Shown in pieces: positions 35,174-43,574 of a DNA stretch of 64,000 bases. Position 1 is the stretch's first letter, and every line of letters starts with the position of its first letter. Source of the DNA: Brevibacillus agri (GTDB lineage: Bacteria > Bacillota > Bacilli > Brevibacillales > Brevibacillaceae); NCBI RefSeq assembly GCF_004117055.1, contig NZ_CP026363.1, forward strand, positions 2,472,001 through 2,536,000, written 5' to 3'. Below the pieces are notes generated by a model, which saw nothing but the letters and a program-made list of their open reading frames with translations, searched no databases and was not told the origin of the DNA. Both the position numbers and the translations under genes were made by a program.

Positions 35174-36733
35174 GTGTTTTTGCGAAATCTTCGAGGAATG
35201 AGCATCGCGTTGGGCTTCTCTTTGCTTGTCATGTCAGGCTGCAGCACCGCCGCAGCCGCTTCGGGAGAAAAACAAACAGGCGCAGGGCAGGCCGTGCGCG
35301 CTGCGTCCGGTCAGATTGCACCAGCGAGCGCGTCGACGAAGGCAGCGAGTGACTGGAAGCAGCCGGAGCGGCCTTTTGACTATGCGGCCATGAAAGAAGA
35401 CGTGGTCATTCAACTGAACGAGGAGCCGCGCCTGCAGTCGCCACTGCGTACAGTCGTCGGCGCTGCTCCGCAAGCGTACACGCTGTTTTTCCGCGAGGAG
35501 ATGGACCGGGGAAGCGTAGAGGCGGCGATTCGCAAGCATGCGAAGGAAGAAGCGGCGAGAGAGGGCCTCGGCTTCATCGAGCCAGCGTTCGCTTTTCATT
35601 GGGCGAGCAACCGCCAACTGCAAGTTCTGGTGACGCTTCCGGAACAGGAGACAAAGGAGCGGGACTGGACGGAATACGTGCTTAGCGCGGCCGGAGCCAA
35701 GTCGGCAAAAGGCGCGGTCGTCGGCGATTCCAACGCCTTTCACGCCGTCGTGCTGCCGCCTGCGCAAATTTGGCGCGTTTCCGTAGACGGCAAAGTGCGC
35801 GAAAAGCTGACTGACTTTTCCGTTATGACCAGTATGGAGCTGCTCGACCGCGAGCAACGGTACGTGCTGCAGAGCCGCTTTACGAAGTATTGCGAGTGCG
35901 ACGCCCGCTATCCGATGCTCTACTCGATTTACGATACGAAAACAAAGCAGCGGACTCCGTATCCGGTCGAGTTGACAGACAACTACCGCGGAGAGGGCGT
36001 ATTTTTTGCCGATCGGCGCGGGTTCTTTTACGCCCAGCCGGAGCAAGGAACAACCGTTCCGAACAGCGACAGCGTCACCCGTGTCCAGGTACAAGGGTAT
36101 GTGCACGGAGCCAGCTTTAGCCACGATCAGAAGCAGTTGCTGATGGCGGTGGGGCGAGCGGACCAGAAAAAAGACCTGGATCTGGTCGTGTACGACTTGG
36201 GAAAAGGAACAGAGAAGCGGATTGCCGGGGCGATCAAAGGCTGGATTCCGACGAGCGAGTTCAACGGGGAAGTGCTGCCTGTCTCCTTCCATGACGACGG
36301 CCGCTACGCCACGTTTGCCATGAGAAGCGAGGAAGCGGGCTTTGTGGAGATTCGCCAGCGCTACGACTGGAAGAGCGGCAAGGTCATCGACTGGCATCCC
36401 CCGGTTCCGGCTGATTTCTGGTCCGGGTATGTCCAGTCGACAGACGGGGAGTACCAAATGTACTGGAATGCAGGGCTGTTCAAGGGCAACGTGCAGTTGA
36501 TGGACATGCGCGGCCAGGGCCTGTGGCTGCCTGGCACGCACCGCTATTTGTTTACCGAATGGGAAAAAGCCGCGCAGGAAACCGACTTGAAGCAGTCGCT
36601 GTACTTGTTTGACGCCGATACGAAGCAGCAGTCTGTGCTCGTGTCGGGCCTTCCTGCGGGGCTTTCCCTCCTGGGAGCGAGCGCGGACGGCAAATGGCTG
36701 TACGTGATGACGGATCGGACGCTGGCTTTCTAG
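35174..36733 (+). CDS. Large lipoprotein of unknown function, beta-propeller-like
   Basis: A protein of 519 residues. The lipobox LLVMSGCS ends a signal peptide at about residue 23. An Ala-rich linker follows, then a domain near residues 75-165 that resembles a bacterial Ig-like/SbsA-type fold (YTLFFREEMDRGSVEAAI), then repeating strands of the kind seen in propellers (about 190-519, with SFSHDQKQLLMAVG, SFHDDGRYATFAM, GASADGKWLYVM). I do not recognise a named family. The start is GTG at 35174 after a purine-rich site. Single gene with its own terminator region; a surface sensor or scaffold is possible. Confidence 0.7.
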   Translation: MFLRNLRGMSIALGFSLLVMSGCSTAAAASGEKQTGAGQAVRAASGQIAPASASTKAASDWKQPERPFDYAAMKEDVVIQLNEEPRLQSPLRTVVGAAPQAYTLFFREEMDRGSVEAAIRKHAKEEAAREGLGFIEPAFAFHWASNRQLQVLVTLPEQETKERDWTEYVLSAAGAKSAKGAVVGDSNAFHAVVLPPAQIWRVSVDGKVREKLTDFSVMTSMELLDREQRYVLQSRFTKYCECDARYPMLYSIYDTKTKQRTPYPVELTDNYRGEGVFFADRRGFFYAQPEQGTTVPNSDSVTRVQVQGYVHGASFSHDQKQLLMAVGRADQKKDLDLVVYDLGKGTEKRIAGAIKGWIPTSEFNGEVLPVSFHDDGRYATFAMRSEEAGFVEIRQRYDWKSGKVIDWHPPVPADFWSGYVQSTDGEYQMYWNAGLFKGNVQLMDMRGQGLWLPGTHRYLFTEWEKAAQETDLKQSLYLFDADTKQQSVLVSGLPAGLSLLGASADGKWLYVMTDRTLAF

Positions 36734-36759
36734 CTTGTGACGGCTGGCCAGACCTGACG

Positions 36760-37245
36760 CTAGGCTTCGTACTCGTCGGCCAGCATGGATAAAACAACCA
36801 GCGATTCGTAAGTGTCCCCTGTTTTCAGGCAGTCGCGCAAGATTCCTTCTTCGCGGAAGCCTTCGGACAGGTAGAGCGCGCGGGCTACGCCGTTTGTTTC
36901 CTTGACGTCCAGCCACAGCCGATGGGCTTTTTGTTCGCGAAAAGCCCACTCTTTAATCTGGCGCAGGACACGACGGCCGTAGCCGTGCCTTTTTACTGCC
37001 ATCGTAATGCGCAAGAGCTCAATCGAATGGTGCGGACTGGCCAGCCCGGCGATGATGACGTAGCCGACGGGGTGGCCTGTTTCTGTTTTCTCGGCGATCA
37101 TGTGCAAGATGTCGGGATCATCCAAAGCCTCGCGGTGGCGCTCTTCCGGCCACGGAAGGATGAACGGGGCATTTTCTGGCGCTTGCTCCACGTCGCAGAC
37201 GAACGGGAGGTCTGTCGGTACAGTCAGTCGCAGGCGGACGGTCAT
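36760..37245 (-). CDS. GNAT-family N-acetyltransferase
   Basis: A protein of 161 residues of the RimJ/RimL-like GNAT group: VRLRLTVPTDLPFV at the start, VGYVIIAGL for strand 4, the acetyl-CoA loop KRHGYGRRVLRQIKEWAF (Q/R-x-x-G-x-G/A type), LWLDVKETNGVARALYLSEGF near the end. The acceptor is unknown. I start at the ATG ending at 37245, with AGAAGAGGT about 9 bases upstream; a GTG three codons earlier is too close to that site. Confidence 0.88.
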   Translation of the reverse strand: MTVRLRLTVPTDLPFVCDVEQAPENAPFILPWPEERHREALDDPDILHMIAEKTETGHPVGYVIIAGLASPHHSIELLRITMAVKRHGYGRRVLRQIKEWAFREQKAHRLWLDVKETNGVARALYLSEGFREEGILRDCLKTGDTYESLVVLSMLADEYEA

Positions 37246-37267
37246 GCGGGTCACCTCTTCTTTTTTG

Positions 37268-37447
37268 CTAACATTTGGCTGCCATCAACGCATTTCCGTC
37301 GGGATCTTTGAAGGTGAACCAGTGCCCGTGCTGGATGGGGCTGGTCAGCTCCACGCCAAGCTCCTCCAGGAAGCGATAAGCGGCGTCGATGTCGCGGACA
37401 GCGACGAAAATGCCTCCGATTTCGGCGTGCAAGGGAGAAGCGGTCAT
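37268..37447 (-). CDS. Half-length VOC (glyoxalase-fold) protein, probable remnant
   Basis: A protein of only 59 residues that matches the C-terminal beta-alpha-beta-beta-beta module of VOC proteins (VRDIDAAYRFLEELGVELTS, then HWFTFKDPDGNALM). Such proteins normally have two modules and about 110-130 residues. The upstream reading frame does not encode the first module. AAAGGG lies before the ATG, so it may still be translated and could dimerise, but loss of the N-terminal half is more likely. The AraC-GyrI gene begins 138 bases away on the other strand. Confidence 0.6.
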   Translation of the reverse strand: MTASPLHAEIGGIFVAVRDIDAAYRFLEELGVELTSPIQHGHWFTFKDPDGNALMAAKC

Positions 37448-37585
37448 GGGCAACAATCCCTTTCGGTGCGGTATGGTATGCTTGTTAGGAATGCCAGCCG
37501 AAGCGAGCCTGCATAATCGGGCACGAAATGTCGGATGGCTTCGTTTGGCGTCTGCTATTCTGTGGTGGTGAGGGAGGTCGTTTTC

Positions 37586-38455
37586 ATGGATTTGCTGCAA
37601 AAGCTGAATGAAGCTTTGGACTACATCGAGGAACATCTCGCTGGCGAGATCGACTTCAAGGAAGTCGCCCGGGTGGCGTGCTGCTCGGAATACCACTTCA
37701 AAAGAATGTTCTCGTCCTTGGCGGGCATTCCGCTCTCGGAGTACATCCGGCGCAGGCGCATTACACTCGCGGCTTTCGACCTGAAAGACAGCAAGCTGAA
37801 GGTGATCGACATCGCCGTCAAGTACGGGTACAACTCGCCTGACTCGTTCGCTCGCGCCTTTGCCCAGATGCACGGGGTGACGCCCAGCGAAGCGAGAGCC
37901 AGCGGGCAGTCCTTGAAAGCCTATCCGCGAATGACCTTTCATCTATCCATCAAAGGAGGCAGTGCCATGAATTACCGCATGGAAGAAAAAGAGGCATTTC
38001 GCATCGTCGGCTTGAAGAAAAGGGTTCCGCTGATCTACAACGGGGTGAATCCCGAGATTGCCGCCATGTGGGCGTCACTCGACGCCGAGAAGATCCGCCT
38101 GCTCAAGTCGCTTTCCAATGTAGAGCCGCTCGGGATGTTGAGCGCATCCACGAACTTTTCCGACGGCCGCCTGGACAACGGCGAGCTGGACCATTACATC
38201 GGAGTGGCGACTACGCTGGACTGCCCGGAGAGCCTGGCGAAGCTGGAAGTCCCGGCCTCTACGTGGGCCGTCTTCGAAGCCGTAGGGCCTTTTCCGGATA
38301 CGCTGCAGGACGTCTGGGGGCGCATCTACTCCGAATGGTTTTTGTCTTCCGGCTACGAGCTGGCCGAAGGTCCGGAGATGCTGTGGAATGCTGACAAAGA
38401 CACGACATCGCCGACGTTTCGCAGTGAAATCTGGATTCCGGTTGTCAAAAAATAA
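37586..38455 (+). CDS. AraC-family regulator with GyrI-like effector domain
   Basis: A protein of 289 residues: an N-terminal AraC DNA-binding domain (about 1-110, [18 protein letters not shown], then [27 protein letters not shown], and [20 protein letters not shown]) and a C-terminal GyrI-like small-molecule-binding domain (about 130-289). This order is that of the Rob/YobU type regulators, which respond to drugs or metabolites. I start at ATG 37586 after GGGAGGT; the longer frame is not supported. No drug pump is adjacent, so the target is unknown. Confidence 0.88.
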   Translation: MDLLQKLNEALDYIEEHLAGEIDFKEVARVACCSEYHFKRMFSSLAGIPLSEYIRRRRITLAAFDLKDSKLKVIDIAVKYGYNSPDSFARAFAQMHGVTPSEARASGQSLKAYPRMTFHLSIKGGSAMNYRMEEKEAFRIVGLKKRVPLIYNGVNPEIAAMWASLDAEKIRLLKSLSNVEPLGMLSASTNFSDGRLDNGELDHYIGVATTLDCPESLAKLEVPASTWAVFEAVGPFPDTLQDVWGRIYSEWFLSSGYELAEGPEMLWNADKDTTSPTFRSEIWIPVVKK

Positions 38456-38472
38456 CATATCGTATGGGATTC

Positions 38473-38506
38473 GCACACGCTCGGCCAAACACCTGCCAGC
38501 GTGTGC
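38473..38506 (+). terminator. Possible terminator after the AraC-GyrI gene
   Basis: GCACACGC pairs with GCGTGTGC around 18 bases; the T-tract (ttgtcttt) is broken. Confidence 0.55.
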
Positions 38507-38560
38507 TTGTCTTTGCAGAAATAATTACCATGTTTTTTTTCGGAGGGACAGGTATAAAAA

Positions 38561-38581
38561 CGAACATACGTTTGCTATAAT
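38561..38581 (+). promoter_or_regulatory. LexA (SOS) box overlapping the promoter of the Y-family polymerase operon
   Basis: CGAACATACGTTTG (38561-38574) fits the B. subtilis LexA consensus CGAACRNRYGTTYG at every position. TATAAT follows 1 base later (38576-38581), so bound LexA would cover the -10/-35 spacer. A second, imperfect box (GAACACAAGTTC, 38601-38612) lies between promoter and start codon. Confidence 0.9.
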
Positions 38582-38632
38582 AAGAACAAAGTTCATATAG
38601 GAACACAAGTTCTTGTTCAGGGGATGATGGTG

Positions 38633-39874
38633 ATGCCTAATGCGGGCAAACGGATTGTTTTTTTGATCGATATGCAAAGCTTTTATGCCAGCATTGAAAA
38701 AGCGGCGAATCCGGCGCTGCGCAATCAGCCGATCGTGGTCGCCGGCGATCCGCAGCGGCGCAGTGGAGTGGTGCTGGCCGCGTGTCCGATTGCGAAATCA
38801 TACGGAGTGATAACGGCAGAAGCGCTGTGGCAAGCGCAACAAAAATGTCGACAGCTCGTGGTAGTGCGCCCGCGCATGGAGCACTACCTTCAGGTGTCGA
38901 TGCAGATCACGCGCATCTTCCAGTCGTTTACCGATCAGGTGGAGCCGTACTCGGTCGACGAGCAGTTTCTCGATGTGACAGGCAGCGTCCACTTGTTTGG
39001 CGATCCGCTGGAGCTGGCTGCCCAGATTCGGCAGCGCGTCTGGCTGGAGACGGGAGTCAACTGCCGGGTCGGAATTGGAGAGAACAAGGTCCTCGCGAAA
39101 ATGGCCTGTGACAACTTCGCCAAAAAGCAGGAAAGCGGGATATTTTGGCTCAAGCGGGCAGAGCTGGCCGACACGCTGTGGCGGCTGCCCATCGAAAAAC
39201 TGTTCGGGGTAGGCTCGCGCATGAAGCGCCATTTTCACCGGATGGGCGTCTATCAGATCGGCCAGCTCGCTGCGCTCAGCCCCGCCGTGCTCATCCGCCA
39301 CTGGGGCGTGAATGGCGAGGTGCTGTGGCGCACAGCGCACGGCCTGGACGACTCGCCGGTTTCGTTGAACGAATACGGGACACAAAAAGGGATCGGCCAC
39401 CATATGACGTTGCCGCGCGATTACCATACGGCAAAAGAAATCAAGGTCGTGCTGTTGGAATTGTGCGAGGAAGTGTGCCGACGGGCGCGGCAAAAAGAAC
39501 GGATGGGCTCGGTGCTCTCCATCGGCTGTCGCGGCGCGAATCTGGCGGCTGGCGAAGGTTTTGGCCGCCAGATGAAGCTTGCGGAAGCGACGAATGACGC
39601 CATGGCGCTGTACGAAGCGGCTTGTCGCCTGTTTGAGCGGCACTGGACAGGGGGGCCTGTGCGCAGCATTGGCGTCACGCTAGGGCAGCTCGTGCCTGAT
39701 AATATCGTGCAACTGAATTTGTTTACAGACACGCACAAGCGCCGCTCGCTTGCCCAGGCGATGGACGACATTCGGGCGCGCTTTGGCCAGGATGCGATTT
39801 TGCGAGCGGCCTCAGCCTTGGAGGCGGGGCAGGCCAAGGAGCGTGCCCGCAAGATCGGAGGGCATTACAAGTGA
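38633..39874 (+). CDS. Y-family DNA polymerase (UvrX/YqjW type)
   Basis: A protein of 413 residues. It has the Y-family metal site FLIDMQSFYASIEKA near residue 10, the second acidic motif YSVDEQFLDVTG (about 106), the helix-hairpin-helix thumb (KLFGVGSRMKRH) and the little finger domain. It belongs to the UvrX/YqjW branch, which copies past damage. The exact LexA box upstream makes it SOS-induced. AGGGG lies 9 bases before ATG 38633; two ATG codons at 38624 and 38627 are alternatives. It overlaps the next gene by 4 bases, starting a three-gene operon ending in a YolD-like protein. Confidence 0.9.
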   Translation: MPNAGKRIVFLIDMQSFYASIEKAANPALRNQPIVVAGDPQRRSGVVLAACPIAKSYGVITAEALWQAQQKCRQLVVVRPRMEHYLQVSMQITRIFQSFTDQVEPYSVDEQFLDVTGSVHLFGDPLELAAQIRQRVWLETGVNCRVGIGENKVLAKMACDNFAKKQESGIFWLKRAELADTLWRLPIEKLFGVGSRMKRHFHRMGVYQIGQLAALSPAVLIRHWGVNGEVLWRTAHGLDDSPVSLNEYGTQKGIGHHMTLPRDYHTAKEIKVVLLELCEEVCRRARQKERMGSVLSIGCRGANLAAGEGFGRQMKLAEATNDAMALYEAACRLFERHWTGGPVRSIGVTLGQLVPDNIVQLNLFTDTHKRRSLAQAMDDIRARFGQDAILRAASALEAGQAKERARKIGGHYK

Positions 39875-40251
39875 CAGAGCCGATGCCGTCAGGAGAAGCG
39901 AGGGAGCAAGAGCTGGTGCGTCAATATATTTTGTTTGGCATCCTGTTTCACGCGGTGATGGCGGATGCGGGGCAGATGGGAGTTGTACCGCTGAAGCTGT
40001 CTTATCAGGACGTGTTCCAGGAGCTCTCCCGCTGGGCAGAGCGTAAGCATCAGCAATTGCGCCGTCATTTGCGGCAACTCGGATGCACGATTGTCAGCGC
40101 TCGCCGCGAGGATTATGCGTACGTGGTTCATTACCGGCAGCGCGGGTACTTGCGGGAAGCGAGCTATATCATTGAGGTGTTGCGCGCCGAGTGCCAGGAG
40201 CTTGTCGGCGCATGGGTACGAGATCATCACCAAGGAGAGAAGCGAGCATGA
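39871..40251 (+). CDS. Unknown protein in the SOS polymerase operon
   Basis: A protein of 126 residues, coupled at both ends by ATGA-type overlaps to the polymerase and the YolD-like gene. It looks mostly helical, with an Arg/His/Gln-rich centre (WAERKHQQLRRHLRQLG) and conserved-looking tail YLREASYIIEVLRAECQEL. No membrane segment or signal peptide. I do not recognise the family. Tight coupling inside a LexA-controlled operon suggests an accessory factor for translesion synthesis or for polymerase stability; that is inference. Confidence 0.75.
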   Translation: MTEPMPSGEAREQELVRQYILFGILFHAVMADAGQMGVVPLKLSYQDVFQELSRWAERKHQQLRRHLRQLGCTIVSARREDYAYVVHYRQRGYLREASYIIEVLRAECQELVGAWVRDHHQGEKRA

Positions 40252-40598
40252 GAGAGACACGCGTATCCAAAAAGGAAAATTTGTTCGTCTCGAGCCGGTT
40301 TGTGTTGCCGGAGCATCGGGAAATGTACGTGCGCATGAAGGAAGAGGAGCGCCGCTACGTGCCGCCCGAGCTGGACCAGGAGCAACTGGGAGCGCTAAGC
40401 GAGCTGGTGTGGCAGGCGTTCCAGACAAAGAGCGTTTTGACGTTGACGTACTATGACGGGCAGGCGCCGCGCCGCTTGTCGGCACAGGTCGTGCACATAG
40501 ATCAGGCAGCGCGGCGATTGAAGCTGCGGGCCGGCTCCGAGATGCACTGGCTTTCGTTTGCCCGCTTGCTGCATGCGGAGCTGGCAGCGCCTTTCTAA
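40248..40598 (+). CDS. YolD-like protein
   Basis: A protein of 116 residues of the YolD type: LFVSSRFVLPEHREMYVRMKEEE at the start and a small beta-rich second half (SVLTLTYYDGQAPRRLSAQV), a layout like that of DnaN-associated YolD proteins. yolD-type genes usually sit beside uvrX-type polymerases in Bacillus and its phages, and it has been proposed that they act as UmuD-like partners. AAGGAGAGAAG precedes ATG 40248. It closes the SOS operon. Confidence 0.85.
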   Translation: MRETRVSKKENLFVSSRFVLPEHREMYVRMKEEERRYVPPELDQEQLGALSELVWQAFQTKSVLTLTYYDGQAPRRLSAQVVHIDQAARRLKLRAGSEMHWLSFARLLHAELAAPF

Positions 40599-40669
40599 AA
40601 CTAACCATTCATGCGCGACTGTCTGGCCGGGCCACCCTGTGGGTAAAAGACAAAGGAGTGGCGTGAACG

Positions 40670-41425
40670 TTGAGTTGGGCAAGGAACATTACATGGGCAG
40701 CCGCGTTTGCCATGCTGGCGGGCTGCACACTTCCGCAGGAACAGGCGGACCCGGCACGTGACCCTGTCGCGCCCGCGCGTGTGCAGCAGGAGAAGCTGTT
40801 CGACCTGTCGCCGCAGCAAGCACCGCGACCAGCCAAAATGATGCTGGATGTCCCGATTATTAGCCAGAAGCCGGAGCTGCACAACGGCTGTGAAGTAACG
40901 AGCCTGGCGATGCTGCTGAGGCATGCCGGACAAAACGTCGACAAACGGGTGCTGGCCGAGCAAGTGCCCAAAGATCCTGAGCCGTTGGTGAAGGAACAAG
41001 GGGACATCAAGGAATGGGGAGATCCGAACATCGGGTTTGTCGGCGACATGACAGGGGTGCGCAAAGGCTTCGCCGTTTACAACAAGCCGCTGGAAAAGCT
41101 GCTGCGCCGCTACATGGGCGAGCGGACGGTCAATTTGACCGGGGCATCCTACCAGGCGCTTTTGGACCAGGTGGCAGCGGGGCGTCCGGTCGTGATCTGG
41201 GCGACCGGAGATTTTCAACTGCCTACCGAGTGGGAGAGCTGGTACAAGGACGGGAAAAAAGTGGTAGCTCCTTTTGACGAGCACGCTGTCTTGCTGGTGG
41301 GCTATGACGAGACTTACGCGTACGTCAACGATCCGCTTACGGGAGCAAAGCAGCAGAAGGTCGCGCACAAGGCTTTGGAATCGAGCTGGACAGCGCTGGG
41401 CAAACAGGCGATCAGCTATCAATGA
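40670..41425 (+). CDS. C39-like peptidase lipoprotein
   Basis: A protein of 251 residues. A signal peptide ends in a lipobox (AMLAGCT, Cys at about 19). The catalytic-type domain (about 58-240) has the C39 pattern DVPIISQKPELHNGCEVTSLAM with its Cys, DEHAVLLVGYDE with the His, and VNDPLTG with the Asp. Such secreted C39_2 proteins are cysteine-protease-like; the substrate is unknown. The start is TTG at 40670 after AAAGGAG. It is separated from the SOS operon by 71 bases with no clear promoter, so it may be read from it in part. Confidence 0.85.
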   Translation: MSWARNITWAAAFAMLAGCTLPQEQADPARDPVAPARVQQEKLFDLSPQQAPRPAKMMLDVPIISQKPELHNGCEVTSLAMLLRHAGQNVDKRVLAEQVPKDPEPLVKEQGDIKEWGDPNIGFVGDMTGVRKGFAVYNKPLEKLLRRYMGERTVNLTGASYQALLDQVAAGRPVVIWATGDFQLPTEWESWYKDGKKVVAPFDEHAVLLVGYDETYAYVNDPLTGAKQQKVAHKALESSWTALGKQAISYQ

Positions 41426-41429
41426 AGCA

Positions 41430-41461
41430 AAAAAGGGCTCTTGGCAAAAAGGGCTCTTGGC
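41430..41461 (+). repeat. Tandem pair of a 16-base unit
   Basis: AAAAAGGGCTCTTGGC occurs twice without a gap, and a third partial unit (AAAAAGG) follows. It is 4 bases after the C39-like gene and could be a duplication of a former terminator arm. Confidence 0.6.
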
Positions 41462-41533
41462 AAAAAGGCAAGCCGCAAAAAACAGCGTGCCGCGCTGAAA
41501 CGGTGTGTGTGAAGAAGATGCGGGATTCCTGAA

Positions 41534-41573
41534 ACGAAAAGCGGTCAAAAACAACCGTTTTTCGTCTTTTTTT
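41534..41573 (+). terminator. Terminator downstream of the C39-like gene
   Basis: ACGAAAAGCGGT pairs imperfectly with ACCGTTTTTCGT, then CTTTTTTT. Confidence 0.65.
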
Positions 41574-41671
41574 GGCCGAAACGCTTTTTGCCAGAACGGA
41601 CTGTTTCCCTGTATTGTTAGGATATCTTTTTTGAAGCAGATATCTGATGGATAGGACAAAGGAGATTTTAC

Positions 41672-41953
41672 ATGCTAGCACAAGAAATGGGTGTCATGTT
41701 CACCAAGCATGCCGATCAAATTACTTCCAAACGTTGGGGGGATTTTATTCAGCAGTTGGAGGAAAAAGGCTTGTACGTGCTTATCGAGACGGACACGATC
41801 GGACGGGTAATGAGCCCTTTGGGCGGATTGATGCCCATGCCCTGTAAGAGCGAAACGCTCCACATTGTGACAGCGGATGAGCTGGAACAGCGCGGTTTGC
41901 CGCTCGGTCACCACATCGTGACCAAGCCAAAAGAAAAAACAACGACTGCGTAA
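41672..41953 (+). CDS. Small protein of unknown function
   Basis: A protein of 93 residues. CAAAGGAG precedes the ATG and a clear terminator follows. It is soluble: an N-terminal helix-rich part (about 1-33), a central strand pair (LYVLIETDTIGRVMSP) and a Met/Pro/Gly stretch (LGGLMPMPCKSE). One Cys only. I do not recognise the family. It is a single-gene unit just before the decayed iron locus; nothing links it to that locus. Confidence 0.7.
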   Translation: MLAQEMGVMFTKHADQITSKRWGDFIQQLEEKGLYVLIETDTIGRVMSPLGGLMPMPCKSETLHIVTADELEQRGLPLGHHIVTKPKEKTTTA

Positions 41954-41971
41954 TTGTAAAGCGAACGGACG

Positions 41972-42016
41972 AAACCTTTTCTGCCCGGTGAATTTCTGGG
42001 CGGCAAAGGTTTTTTT
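41972..42016 (+). terminator. Terminator of the 93-residue protein gene
   Basis: AAACCTTTTCTGCCCG pairs with CTGGGCGGCAAAGGTTT, then a run of seven T. Confidence 0.85.
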
Positions 42017-42053
42017 GTGCATGCCGATTAGTGGCAAAGAAGCGAATTTCATT

Positions 42054-42072
42054 GATAATGAGAATCAAAATC
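42054..42072 (+). promoter_or_regulatory. Fur box
   Basis: GATAATGAGAATCAAAATC matches the 19-base Fur consensus at 16 positions. It lies 6 bases before the ATG of the broken AraC gene, where it would block transcription under iron-replete conditions. Confidence 0.75.
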
Positions 42073-42078
42073 AATATA

Positions 42079-42350
42079 ATGGAAGAAAATGTGCAAGCCA
42101 GCGACGGTTGTTCGCTTACCATACATGCCGGACTAAAAAGAGGATGGGACAGATGCGTATTCAAGCCGAATTTTCACAGTTTACGGAGTCGGCTGGAAAA
42201 GGCCAAGCTGCTCCTGGAAAGAGAGCGGATCAGCGTCAGCGAGGCGGCGTTGCTCGTGGGCTACAGCAATTTCAGCCATTTTGCCTCGATTTTTCGCAAA
42301 ACGTACGGCATCAACCCGAGCTGTACGGCAAACGGGTCGAGAAACGATAA
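42079..42350 (+). pseudogene. AraC-type regulator remnant of an iron-uptake locus
   Basis: After the Fur box an ATG opens a frame that soon shows the end of an AraC DNA-binding domain: LEKAKLLLERERISVSEAAL, then VGYSNFSHFASIFRKTYGINPS. The matching tail ELYGKRVEKR, then stop, is in the next frame, so there is a frameshift near 42320. The sensor domain and first helix-turn-helix are missing: about 90 codons remain of an expected 250-300. Fur-controlled AraC regulators of siderophore uptake are common. The gene can no longer make a working regulator. Confidence 0.8.
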
Positions 42351-42362
42351 ACCAGCGAGAAA

Positions 42363-42396
42363 GGCGCTCTGTTGCATGTTGCAGGGCGTCTTTTTT
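42363..42396 (+). terminator. Terminator after the AraC remnant
   Basis: GGCGCTCTG pairs with CAGGGCGTC around TTGCATGTTG, then six T. Repeat copy A starts at its T-run. Confidence 0.7.
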
Positions 42397-42526
42397 GTAC
42401 AGACAAGAAGGGAGAAGATTCTGAGCAGTATAAGGGCGACATCGCGAGGCTGCGAACAAAGGGAGAAAGCGAGACTTGTGTCCTTTGCCATTTGGGGACG
42501 AAAAGCTCGCAGCCCAGTGTTCTAGT
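42391..42526 (+). repeat. Terminator-linked dispersed repeat, copy A
   Basis: It opens with TTTTTTGTACAGACAAG, then GCAGTATAAGGGCGAC, a stem GGCTGCG (42448-42454) with CGCAGCC (42508-42514) and CAGTGTTCTAG. The loop is about 53 bases, longer than in copies B and C. Its first 50 bases match copy B closely. Confidence 0.7.
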
Positions 42527-42731
42527 GAATGGGGCGCGGCGTTTTGCCCCGAAAAACAGGGCCGACTGCTTGCGTTGCGCGCAACTCACCGTCAGCGCAT
42601 GACCGTGAGAAATGGGCAATTTCTCCGTCCAGGGGCAGCGTCTCTCCGTGAAATGGCGGTAAAGGCCAGGGCCTTCCCCTTATGATGAAGAGGGAAAACA
42701 GAAAGCAGCAAGCGCTAGAGAGGGGAACCCA

Positions 42732-42956
42732 ATGAAAACAGGCTTGGAGAAGGCGGGACGCGTCCAGCGATATTGGAGGACAAAGGACCTGCTGATGGCA
42801 GGACTGCTCGGTGTCGTCTTTGCCATCGTCATCATTGGCGTGAATTACGTTTACATGCTGGCGGCATGGCTCTCCCGGGCGTTGTGCCACGCGCTTTTGC
42901 AGGCAGGCTTGCTCGCGGACTATCGCGTGAACCTGGCGAACCGGACAGGACGGTAG
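42732..42956 (+). pseudogene. ECF transporter S-component remnant
   Basis: A frame of 74 residues with a ribosome binding site (AGAGGGGA). The N-terminus (WRTKDLLMAGLLGVVFAIVI, then GVNYVYMLAA) is like the first helix of MptD-type S components, which have about 190-200 residues and six helices; here only the first remains, followed by a non-membrane tail. Most of the gene is deleted. Family call moderate. It stands at the head of a run of similarly broken ECF genes. Confidence 0.6.
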
Positions 42957-42959
42957 CCG

Positions 42960-43394
42960 ATGGTAAGCGGCGTACTGGAAGCGCGGAATGTCTGCTTTGG
43001 CTACGACGACGCGGAGCAGCTTGTCATCCGCAACGTGACTTTTCGCGTGCAAACAGGCGAGCTGCTGCTCGTCATAGGAGCATCGGGCGCGGGCAAAAGC
43101 ACGCTGGTTCTCGCGCTGAACGGCTTGATTCCCCACGCGCTCCAAGGCAGCTATGACGGCGAGGTCCGGGTCGCCGGGCGAAACACGCGGGAGGCGACAG
43201 TAGGCGAGCTGGCGATGCACGTCGGGATGGTGTTTCAGGACCCGGAAGCCCGACTGGTTGCGTTTACGGTGGAGGACGAGGTGGCGTTCGGTCTGGAAAA
43301 CCTGTGCCTGGAGCGGGCAGAGATGGAGCAGCGCATCACGCGGGCCTTGCGCGAAGTCGGGCTTGCCGACCAGCGGCAAAAAGCAGAAAAGTGA
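42960..43394 (+). pseudogene. ECF transporter ATPase remnant
   Basis: 144 residues of an ECF-type ATPase: VLEARNVCFGYDDAEQLVIR, Walker A IGASGAGKSTLVLALNG, the Q-loop VGMVFQDPEARLVAFTVEDE. It stops right after GLADQRQKAEK, before the signature, Walker B and switch regions that hydrolysis needs. A normal protein would have 270 or more residues, or about 500 in fused forms. It starts 3 bases after the S-component remnant. It cannot work alone. Confidence 0.85.
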
Positions 43395-43515
43395 ATTTCA
43401 CCGGGCAGACTGGCAGTTTATCCTGCTGCACTGGCTGTTGTCCGGGCTGCTGGTTGTCGGGCTTGCCGCATCCGGTTTGCTCGGGGACATCTCGTTTCTC
43501 AAAATGTTTGCATAG
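43390..43515 (+). pseudogene. Possible end of an ECF transmembrane (T) component
   Basis: In the frame overlapping the end of the ATPase remnant, about 41 residues read SEFHRADWQFILLHWLLSGL, then a second hydrophobic stretch and stop. This looks like the last helix of an EcfT-type protein (charged residue, then DW, then membrane helix). The rest of the gene is missing; the join with the ATPase frame fits a deletion. Weak call. Confidence 0.35.
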
Positions 43516-43574
43516 GCCTGCTTGCTTGCCAAAAAAGCAGGCCGCATAACTTCGCTGGAAAGGAGTGGAGTAGG

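Noticed and set aside
41430..41461. Start of a CRISPR array
   Set aside because: Only two 16-base units with no spacers; a plain tandem duplication.
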